Of a stretch of DNA of 25,686 nt, positions 8,417 to 14,608 are shown piece after piece. A program made the translations under genes and the position numbers. Under the pieces are notes generated by a model, which had not been told where the DNA came from, did not search any database, and was given only the letters and a program-made list of their open reading frames with translations. Origin of the DNA: a virus; IMG/VR virus record IMGVR_UViG_3300025128_000295, positions 1 through 25,686 of that record; one strand, written 5' to 3'. How positions within the stretch are numbered: position 1 is the stretch's first letter; each line of letters opens with the position of its first letter.

Positions 8417-9070
8417 ATGTTCCGTCAGGACCGCACCAACCCGTCCACCGCCGTATCAAACTGGCGGGGGCGGCATGACACGCCGAAGGCGTGGCCTTCG
8501 ACGGCTGTGTCTACTTGGCTGAACGGCGGCCTGTTTGGTCAACCAGACTCTTTAGAGGCGCTTGAGTCATCGGTATTCGGATCGGATGCGTCGTCGGTAA
8601 CATTCACTTCGGCTGGATCTTCGGCTTCCCCGTGGACGGAATACCAAGACCTGATGATCGTTTCTTATGCCCGTTCAGCGGTCGCTGGTACTTCGGCGGG
8701 TGGACTGACCGTTCGATTGAATGCGTCATCGTCGCCTTATCGGCTCCAGTATCTGTACGGGAACATTTCGACGGCGACGGCGGCATGGGAAAGTAACGAC
8801 GGGGCACGGTTGGGGGCAACCGCCCGTGCTGGGTGGACGGCGAACACGTTTGGTGGAGCGCGGGCTTACCTGAGTGACATCAACTCTGCGAAATGGAAAG
8901 TGGTTACTGGGATGAGCGGCGTCGCTGACGCTTCCAGAGGCGACGTAATGCAAGTGACGACGCTATGGGAGAACACGGATGCGGTTACTTCTATCGTCAT
9001 TCTGGATGCAGGCGGCGGCAACATTCTCACTGGTTCACGTTTCGACCTGTACGGACTGAGGGCCACCTGA
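8417..9070 (+). CDS. Tail appendage beta protein, first of three related genes
   Basis: 217 residues, ATG three bases after the previous stop without a clear ribosome binding site. The N-terminal 40 residues carry the motif PSTAVSNW and then PSTAVSTWLNGGLF, a doubled PSTAVSxW element that may be an attachment peptide. The rest is a beta domain: SSVTFTSAGSSASPWTEYQD, then LTVRLNASSS, ending in GGGNILTGSRFDLYGLRAT. The VTF(S/T)S opening and F-x-L/I-YG ending recur in the next two genes, so the three are taken as paralogues. Likely a receptor-binding or tail-tip adhesin component; this is inferred from context. Confidence 0.6.
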   Translation: MFRQDRTNPSTAVSNWRGRHDTPKAWPSTAVSTWLNGGLFGQPDSLEALESSVFGSDASSVTFTSAGSSASPWTEYQDLMIVSYARSAVAGTSAGGLTVRLNASSSPYRLQYLYGNISTATAAWESNDGARLGATARAGWTANTFGGARAYLSDINSAKWKVVTGMSGVADASRGDVMQVTTLWENTDAVTSIVILDAGGGNILTGSRFDLYGLRAT

Positions 9071-9591
9071 TGGCTTACGAACTTATCGAAAGCCAGACTC
9101 TAGGTTCAGACCAAACGTCGGTGACGTTCTCGTCGCTCGGCTCCTACGAGCATTTAGAGATTCTCATGACGGTACGAACCGATCTCAACACCACGCCAGG
9201 TTACGACTATGTGGGCATTCAGTTCAACGGTGACACGGGCAGCAACTATGCGACCCAGACGATGTACGGGTATGACACGACTGAGGGGACTACACGGGAA
9301 ACGGGAAACGCCAATGGGATGAAGGTTCATATCGCAGCGTGTGACCCTGAGAACGCCGCCAACTTCGGAGGCGGGAGCGTTTTGATTGCCGATTACCGTG
9401 GGGCCAACGTCAACAAGACATCGACTTCAATGGGTGGAAAGTCGGGTGCATCCAACAAGGGGTTCACTTCCAACGGGACGGGCGAGTGGGATAATACGGC
9501 GGCGATCACTTCGGTTGTGTTGACGCCTGGTGGTGGCACCAACTTCAACTCTGGGTCCGTGTTTACCATTTACGGGCTGAGGAGTGTCTGA
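9070..9591 (+). CDS. Tail appendage beta protein, second of three related genes
   Basis: 173 residues; ATG at 9070 overlaps the previous stop (TGATG). A longer frame from 8965 exists but would overlap the previous gene by 106 bases, so it is rejected. Shared with the following gene are TSVTFSSLGSYEHLEIL, VGIQFNGDTGSNYATQTM and the end NFNSGSVFTIYGLRSV. The protein is a single beta-rich domain with Asn/Asp-Gly turns, a type used by phages for carbohydrate or surface recognition. No catalytic motif is seen. Its length equals that of the next gene exactly. Confidence 0.62.
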   Translation: MAYELIESQTLGSDQTSVTFSSLGSYEHLEILMTVRTDLNTTPGYDYVGIQFNGDTGSNYATQTMYGYDTTEGTTRETGNANGMKVHIAACDPENAANFGGGSVLIADYRGANVNKTSTSMGGKSGASNKGFTSNGTGEWDNTAAITSVVLTPGGGTNFNSGSVFTIYGLRSV

Positions 9592-10112
9592 TGGCAGCCT
9601 TTGAACTGATTGAGCATGTGGAAGTCGGTGCGGGCGGACAGGTGTCGGTGACGTTCTCGTCCATTTCGGCTTCTTACGAAACACTCAGACTCTTTGGAAA
9701 GTTGCGCGGCGAGTCGGGAGACACGACTCAGGATTGCCTTATCAGGGTCAACGGTGATAGTGGTGCCAACTATCCGACCGAAAGGTTGGAGAGTTCAACG
9801 GGAACTCCCGTTACGAGTCTAACGGGGAGTGCCTCGTATGTTGTTATCCCATCAGCGGGCACCTCTGCGACCGCTGACACGTTCACGCAGTTTGATTGTT
9901 GGATGCCGGGTTACTCCAGCACTTCGTTTTTCAAGCCTTTCGTGATGATTGCTGGCAAGATCATTTCGGCCACGTTAAACACTAACCGAACATACATGAT
10001 CGGTGCAGAGTGGTTGGATACTTCAGCCATTGACACGATCTTGCTTCAGCCAACCGCTGGCGATCTAGCCCAGTATTCGACCATGACCCTGTATGGGATC
10101 AACGGAGCGTAA
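9591..10112 (+). CDS. Tail appendage beta protein, third of three related genes
   Basis: 173 residues; ATG overlaps the previous stop (TGATG), with GAGGAG a few bases upstream. It shares with the second copy the pattern VSVTFSSISASYETLRLFGK, LIRVNGDSGANYPTERL and the end YSTMTLYGINGA. The central part differs strongly, which is the expected pattern if the copies recognise different surfaces. No membrane segment or enzyme motif is visible. The tail assembly chaperone-like gene follows directly, supporting a tail-fibre or tail-spike context. Confidence 0.62.
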   Translation: MAAFELIEHVEVGAGGQVSVTFSSISASYETLRLFGKLRGESGDTTQDCLIRVNGDSGANYPTERLESSTGTPVTSLTGSASYVVIPSAGTSATADTFTQFDCWMPGYSSTSFFKPFVMIAGKIISATLNTNRTYMIGAEWLDTSAIDTILLQPTAGDLAQYSTMTLYGINGA

Positions 10113-10120
10113 GGACAGTT

Positions 10121-10390
10121 ATGGCATTAACAAAGATAGTAGATAACGTAGTCATCGAACTGACTGCTGAGGAGATCGCTGAGGTTGAGGCCCGTGTGGC
10201 CGCAGCCGATCTGGATTTCAGCGGGGTGCGAGGCGAACGCAACGGGTTGCTGTCCAACAGCGATTGGACACAGATAGCCGACTCGCCTGCGGATGCCGAT
10301 GCTTGGGCAACGTATCGCCAGTCTTTGCGGGATCTACCACAAACGTACACTCGCGTGTCCGAAGTGGTGTGGCCCACACCGCCTGAGTAA
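10121..10390 (+). CDS. Phage tail assembly chaperone-like protein
   Basis: 89 residues, ATG with TAAGGA upstream. The middle and end carry the well-known pattern ERNGLLSNSDWTQ, then AWATYRQSLRDLP (about residues 39-75), which marks the Phage_tail_APC-type domain found at the end of tail-fibre assembly proteins. Such domains help fold or attach fibres and often follow fibre genes, exactly as here. The N-terminal part (ELTAEEIAEVEARVAAADL) is a helix. Although the domain is named for tail assembly chaperones, no tail-tube or tape-measure genes are present, so a fibre-related role is favoured. Confidence 0.75.
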   Translation: MALTKIVDNVVIELTAEEIAEVEARVAAADLDFSGVRGERNGLLSNSDWTQIADSPADADAWATYRQSLRDLPQTYTRVSEVVWPTPPE

Positions 10391-10746
10391 TGAACACCCC
10401 GACCGACATCCGACAGGTAAAGATCCCGACTATCGCGGTCGGTTTGATCCTGTCCGTGGCGGTGATCGCTGGGACCATCACATGGTCTTCTGCTCGCACG
10501 GTGGCCCGCATCGACCGCCTGGAGGAATCGGTCGAAGCAATTGAAGACTCGATGGACATGAACGCCTACGCCCGCGTGGAGGATGTCACGGAAGACATAC
10601 GCGACTTGGAAACACGGTTGGCTGCGATGGAGGAACTGTGTAACCGCGTTGACACTATGGAGGAACTTGTCGCAGGAATCGCCACCTCTGTAAGCGCATT
10701 GTTGATGGAGGCAGAACAGGAGTGGTGGTCTGATGCCGACGGTTGA
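10390..10746 (+). CDS. Membrane-anchored coiled-coil protein
   Basis: 118 residues; ATG shares a base with the previous stop. One transmembrane segment is evident (IPTIAVGLILSVAVIAGTI, about residues 12-30), followed by a long charged helix with coiled-coil heptads (IDRLEESVEAIEDSMDM, then LETRLAAMEELCNRVDTMEE). A short polar tail ends the protein. This is the layout of inner-membrane spanins and of other phage membrane anchors, but no partner lipoprotein is found. The next small gene overlaps it by 14 bases and is also coiled-coil, suggesting the two products associate. Confidence 0.65.
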   Translation: MNTPTDIRQVKIPTIAVGLILSVAVIAGTITWSSARTVARIDRLEESVEAIEDSMDMNAYARVEDVTEDIRDLETRLAAMEELCNRVDTMEELVAGIATSVSALLMEAEQEWWSDADG

Positions 10747-10867
10747 GTATAAGCCGACTCACCGGTTTGTTGGGCCGAACGCTACATCTATTGAGTACGA
10801 ACTTCGGAAGATTCAAGAAAAACTGGACGACCTGGAGGCGCGTGTAGCGGCTCTGGAGTCTCCGTAG
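10733..10867 (+). CDS. 44-residue coiled-coil microprotein
   Basis: This short frame begins at ATG 10733 inside the end of the previous gene, with AGGAGTGG about eight bases upstream, and stops at 10867 just before the ribosome binding site of the next gene. The product starts MPTVEYKPTHRFVGPN and continues into EYELRKIQEKLDDLEARVAA, a regular heptad helix. Without this gene there would be a 128-base gap in otherwise packed coding sequence. No hydrophobic segment is seen. It probably forms an oligomer alone or with the preceding coiled-coil membrane protein. Confidence 0.6.
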   Translation: MPTVEYKPTHRFVGPNATSIEYELRKIQEKLDDLEARVAALESP

Positions 10868-10874
10868 GAGAAAC

Positions 10875-11162
10875 ATGGGTATCAGGAGATCAGCAGCAGA
10901 ATACGGGTCTACCGTGGGTGATGAACAGTTGGCGGTAGCCGGAACTGCCGTGTCGCTTGCTTCGGTTCCTGCCACGGCGGTAGCGGCGATGGTGACTAAC
11001 GGAGCCGAACCTATCAGGGTTCGGTGGGGAACGCCGACGGCCAGCGTGGGCCATTACATCAATCCTTACAGCGTGTTGGACTTGTACCAGGACGATTTGA
11101 CGGATGTGAAGTTTATTCGGGTGTCGTCGAGTAGCACTATCGATGTCACTTACTTCGGCTAG
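10875..11162 (+). CDS. Small beta-rich virion protein (putative)
   Basis: 95 residues, ATG with TAGGAG upstream. The sequence is a compact beta-rich domain: LAVAGTAVSLASVPATAVAA, then PIRVRWGTPTASVGHYINPY and FIRVSSSSTIDVTYFG. The final strand and aromatic end resemble small tail or head accessory proteins of phages, but no family is named. There is no membrane segment. It lies between coiled-coil genes and a tail-fibre motif gene, so a virion appendage role is likely. Confidence 0.6.
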   Translation: MGIRRSAAEYGSTVGDEQLAVAGTAVSLASVPATAVAAMVTNGAEPIRVRWGTPTASVGHYINPYSVLDLYQDDLTDVKFIRVSSSSTIDVTYFG

Positions 11163-11170
11163 GAGAGAAG

Positions 11171-11335
11171 ATGCCTTCGCGTATTACTCAACGAATCGAT
11201 CAAGTCCCCACGGGGGACATTACTGCTGTGACTGCTGGTGTTGCAATCAACGGGGGCGGTACGAGCGGTGCGGTTGTAATAAATGTAACGGTCGAGGACG
11301 ACGATCTTGTGATTGCCGGCCAGGTTTATAGTTAG
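11171..11335 (+). CDS. 54-residue stand-alone tail-fibre motif protein
   Basis: ATG 11171 has AGGAGAGAAG directly upstream and the frame closes at 11335. The product contains GDITAVTAGVAINGGGTSGA followed by VVINVTVEDDDLVIAGQVYS. The first part matches the repeat GDIT.VTAG.GL.GGGTSG found inside many tail-fibre proteins, where it forms a trimeric beta shaft. Here it is the whole protein. It may be a remnant of a longer fibre or a working small fibre unit or cap. The strong ribosome binding site and intact frame argue for a real gene. Confidence 0.6.
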   Translation: MPSRITQRIDQVPTGDITAVTAGVAINGGGTSGAVVINVTVEDDDLVIAGQVYS

Positions 11336-11358
11336 CGGGACAGAAGGAACCTATTGTT

Positions 11359-12012
11359 ATGGCGAATACACCAGGAAACGCTCCACCCTCAGTGAACCAG
11401 TTGGATGCGTTCATGCAGGCTCGATCGCCGTCGGCGGAGATCGGAAAGTTCAATCAGGATCCGCAGGCTGCCGCTGTGATGCAGTGGTTGGCGACACCGG
11501 AGGCGCAGGAGTTTTTGCGCCGGATCGTGATGGAGCAGGGTTTGATGGATCAGGGGCCGCCTCCTGGCGCACCTGGTCCTGGTTCTGGCGGGGCTCCGTT
11601 GCCAAGCCCTGGTGGCCCTCCCGGCGGTCCCGGTCCTATGGATCCAGGTGGCCGGGGCGGTCCTTCCGGTCCCGGCCATTTCCGGCCGCATGAACAACGG
11701 CCAGTACCGTCGCCGCCGCTACCACCTTGGGCCGAATCGCCGGCACCGGGCGTGCCGGGCGCTACCCGAGATCCATCAGATCCAGCATCTTTTGGCCCGC
11801 AGGGCGACCATCCGTTGACCGGTGTAGGCCGCGCTATCGCCGGCGCTCTTGGTGGTCCTCGACCAGTGTTTGATCCACGAACGGGCCGACAGTTGCATGT
11901 CGATCCGAACACGGTGCGGGGCGCTGGACGACAGTCGTCTGGCCCTGGTCGTGCTGCCGCCATTCAGGCTCTGATAGCAGAACAGGCTGCTGGCGGCAGA
12001 GTCGGTCGCTGA
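11359..12012 (+). CDS. Pro/Gly-rich putative internal virion protein
   Basis: 217 residues, ATG with AGAAGGAAC upstream. The N-terminal 60 residues are helical and contain VMQWLATPEAQEFL (about residues 40-53), which is echoed in the 692-residue protein two genes downstream. Residues 65-135 are almost entirely Pro, Gly and polar residues, clearly disordered. The C-terminal part (HPLTGVGRAIAGALGGPRPV, then AAAIQALIAEQAAGG) is helical again. It opens a run of large Ala/Gln/Arg-rich genes leading to the giant protein, so it is grouped with probable internal or ejected proteins. Function is not established. Confidence 0.55.
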   Translation: MANTPGNAPPSVNQLDAFMQARSPSAEIGKFNQDPQAAAVMQWLATPEAQEFLRRIVMEQGLMDQGPPPGAPGPGSGGAPLPSPGGPPGGPGPMDPGGRGGPSGPGHFRPHEQRPVPSPPLPPWAESPAPGVPGATRDPSDPASFGPQGDHPLTGVGRAIAGALGGPRPVFDPRTGRQLHVDPNTVRGAGRQSSGPGRAAAIQALIAEQAAGGRVGR

Positions 12013-12021
12013 CCTTTTACG

Positions 12022-12528
12022 GTGGCGATTGACTTTAACGTCACGAACCGCTCCAAGGAGTCGGTTGGGCCTTTGACGCCGGCTGGCGTCCAGGGTCGCG
12101 CTGCTGGCGCTATTTCGCCGTCCCCGTTGGGGAATGTTCCGAAGTATGCGTCGGTTGCCAAGAGTGGCCGTGATCTGCGTCGCCGTTTGTCGGGGTTGCA
12201 GCATCAGCGTGAGGGGTATGGCCGGCAGCGGGCGATGGGTTTGGATGACATGAGTCGCCGGTTTGGGGATCTGCGTCGGCAGATCCCCGGTCAGTTCAAT
12301 CGGCGCGGCATGTTGGATTCGGGCCAGTTTCAGCGGGGGTTGGGTCGGACGTATACGGATGAGTTGCGTCAGGCTGGCCGCTACGAGATGGGTGTGCAGG
12401 GTGCGTTGGATCAGTTGGCTGCTCAAGAGTGGGAGGCGGAGCAGGCGTACGCTGGGCAGCGTTTGGGTGGCGTTATGGATGATGCGTCGCGTCGGGCTGT
12501 GATGGCTGCACGGATCAGGGGCGCCTGA
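12022..12528 (+). CDS. Arg-rich helical putative internal virion protein
   Basis: 168 residues from GTG 12022. No in-frame ATG gives a reasonable alternative, and the gap to the previous stop is only nine bases. The protein is basic and helical (RDLRRRLSGLQHQREG, MSRRFGDLRRQIPGQFNRRG, then MLDSGQFQRGLGRTYTDELR). Fields of Arg suggest DNA or capsid-interior contact. The FNRRGMLDSGQFQRGL segment has the look of a conserved module seen in phage internal proteins, but no name is given. Its stop overlaps the next start (TGATG), so the two are probably made together. Confidence 0.55.
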   Translation: MAIDFNVTNRSKESVGPLTPAGVQGRAAGAISPSPLGNVPKYASVAKSGRDLRRRLSGLQHQREGYGRQRAMGLDDMSRRFGDLRRQIPGQFNRRGMLDSGQFQRGLGRTYTDELRQAGRYEMGVQGALDQLAAQEWEAEQAYAGQRLGGVMDDASRRAVMAARIRGA

Positions 12529-14606
12529 TGCCGGGTCCTCGCGGTCGGATGGCTCCGTCTGTACGAAGCCGTAGCGGCATTTTGACGAATGCTGCGGCAG
12601 GTGGCTCGTCTGGAGAAGTTGCAAACTTATCGGAACTTCATAACCGATTGGGGCAAACGGGAACAATACAACCTGCTCCGGCAGTTGCAACGCCAGCAAG
12701 ACGAGGTCGACAAGCCTCTAGTCGGGCTGCTGCTCCGGCACCGGCAAGAATCGCAAGTCCGATGGCGCAGGCACCTGCGCCCGTTGCGTCCCGTCCCGAT
12801 CCTGGCGCTTTGGCAGCCGCCAGGTATGAAGCAGCGTGGATGGCGCCTGCTGTAGATCGTCCTGCACCGGGGGTGCTGGAGGCAGCGAGGTATCAGCAGG
12901 CAGGCAATGTTTTGCATGATCCGGTTACCGGGGGTCCAACGGCTGCGTGGGAAGCGATGCAGGCTGCTCCGACGTTTGGTACGCCAGGTGCTATGGGTGG
13001 TCCTCCAGGTCCGACGGATCAGGAGGTTCTCGACTGGCTTGGTACGTCTGATGCTCAGAACTTTCTAGGGATCACGACTCCTGCTGCCCCGGCTCCTGCT
13101 CCTGCTGCTCCGACTTCGACATTGGGTGTCCCCATCGAAGACGCATACACCGACATGTTCACCGATCTGCGGGACGACGCCGCAACAGCGTTCGATGCGT
13201 CGGAGGACTATTTCACTACAGAAGGCGAGGCAACAACCGGTTTCTACGATACGGGCGCTGATCTGTCAGGCGGCTATTACGACGATCGTACTACCGCTGC
13301 GGAAGACTATTTCGGCGGGACGCGGGACGACGCTCTCGAATATCTGACGGGCCGGGAGGGCCGTGAACAGCAGCAGATCCTGGACATGGCGGATATGCGT
13401 CGGGGGAATGTCAACCAGCAGTATCAGCACATGATCGATGCGTTGAATGCTGAGCAGGCGCGTCGAGGCGGCGTGTACGACCAGTTGGAAACTCAGCGTG
13501 GCGCAAGGTTGAATGACTACGAGGCGCAGTTGTTGAGCCAGATGGAGGGTCTGGAGGGGCAGCGTCTGACCCAGGAGCAGGCGATGATGGACGCTATGAG
13601 CGGCCGTTATACGGGCGCTCAGGGTGGTTTGGATCAGCGCCGGTTGGCTGCGGAGGCTGCCTTGCGGGAGCAGGGGGTCAGTCCAGAGGCGTATACGGCG
13701 GCGGTTGGTGCGGAGACTGCGGGGCTGTTGGGGTCGCAGGCTCTTTCGTCGCAGGATTTGCAGGGCCGGTTGGCGTCGATTGCGGCGTCGGAGGCTACGG
13801 ATCGTTCGTTGGGGGCGACGGGGTTGTTCCAGGATGCCCGTGCCGCTTTGGCGGATGAGTTGTTTAGTGGCCGTGCGAACCTTGCGGAGGATATTGCTGG
13901 TCGGCGCACGGGCTTGGGTTTGCAGAACATGCAGGCGTTGGGTGGCATCAATACGGGCGAGTTGGGGTCGCAGCATACGTTGGCGAACGAGATCGCTCAG
14001 GGGCGCTTTGGAGCCAACCAGGCGTACAGCACGGGGATGTATAACACTGGCGAGCAGATTGCTGCCGGGAGGTTTGAGGGTTCTGAGGCGGCCCGTACGG
14101 GGGCGTTTGGTGCGGGTCAGGCGCAGCGTGCCGGCGTGTATGGGGCGCAGCAGACGTATAACACCGAGATGTCGCGGATCAATGAGGCGGAGGCGTCGGG
14201 GCAGATTTCGAGGGCGGAGGCTGCCCAGGCGAAGGCTGAGGCTGAGGCGAATGCTGCTCAGGCTCAGGCTGCGGAGTCAGCCCAGTTTGCGACGATCGAT
14301 ATGCAGATGGGTTTGACGCCGGGTACGGCTGAGGCGATGGCGGCGGGCGGTTTGTTGGGTGATTTGTACGGCGATTTGATGGGTGAGCCGGAAGGCAATG
14401 AGTACGAGAACATGATGCCGTGGACTGATGCTGCGGGTGAAACGTATTTTGTGGATCCTGAGATTGCTATGAGGGCGGAGATTGATGCTGCTCAGAGTAG
14501 TCCGGTGGGGTTCTATCCGGTGAATATCAACGGGCAGATGGTGCCTATGCCGATTTCCGGTTGGGGAGATGTTGAGGCGTCGCAGGAGTACGAGGCACGG
14601 AGGTAG
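12528..14606 (+). CDS. Ala/Gln-rich 692-residue putative ejection protein
   Basis: ATG overlaps the previous stop. The N-terminal 190 residues are Ala/Pro-rich linkers with a small repeat (DPGALAAARYEAA at 91-103, APGVLEAARYQQA at 113-125) and the motif VLDWLGTSDAQNFL (167-180), echoing the 217-residue protein upstream. From about residue 210 to 600 the protein is a long helical, repeat-like region rich in Ala, Gln, Glu and Arg. It includes near-repeats such as EIAQGRFGANQAYSTGMYNT and EQIAAGRFEGSEAARTGAF. The C-terminus is acidic (PEGNEYENMMPW). Long Ala/Gln-rich helical proteins before a giant gene resemble podovirus internal proteins ejected with the DNA; this role is inferred. No enzyme motif was found. 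Confidence 0.55.
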   Translation: MPGPRGRMAPSVRSRSGILTNAAAGGSSGEVANLSELHNRLGQTGTIQPAPAVATPARRGRQASSRAAAPAPARIASPMAQAPAPVASRPDPGALAAARYEAAWMAPAVDRPAPGVLEAARYQQAGNVLHDPVTGGPTAAWEAMQAAPTFGTPGAMGGPPGPTDQEVLDWLGTSDAQNFLGITTPAAPAPAPAAPTSTLGVPIEDAYTDMFTDLRDDAATAFDASEDYFTTEGEATTGFYDTGADLSGGYYDDRTTAAEDYFGGTRDDALEYLTGREGREQQQILDMADMRRGNVNQQYQHMIDALNAEQARRGGVYDQLETQRGARLNDYEAQLLSQMEGLEGQRLTQEQAMMDAMSGRYTGAQGGLDQRRLAAEAALREQGVSPEAYTAAVGAETAGLLGSQALSSQDLQGRLASIAASEATDRSLGATGLFQDARAALADELFSGRANLAEDIAGRRTGLGLQNMQALGGINTGELGSQHTLANEIAQGRFGANQAYSTGMYNTGEQIAAGRFEGSEAARTGAFGAGQAQRAGVYGAQQTYNTEMSRINEAEASGQISRAEAAQAKAEAEANAAQAQAAESAQFATIDMQMGLTPGTAEAMAAGGLLGDLYGDLMGEPEGNEYENMMPWTDAAGETYFVDPEIAMRAEIDAAQSSPVGFYPVNINGQMVPMPISGWGDVEASQEYEARR

Positions 14607-14608
14607 TC

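Noticed and set aside
8965-9069. Longer N-terminus for the second tail paralogue
   Set aside because: It overlaps the previous gene by about 106 bases; the TGATG start at 9070 gives a protein equal in length to its paralogue.
8417-10112. Diversity-generating retroelement acting on the tail paralogues
   Set aside because: No reverse transcriptase or template/variable repeat pair was seen; the paralogues differ by ordinary divergence.
10390-10867. Spanin pair
   Set aside because: The overlapping small gene has no lipobox or signal sequence, and the pair is far from the lysis genes.
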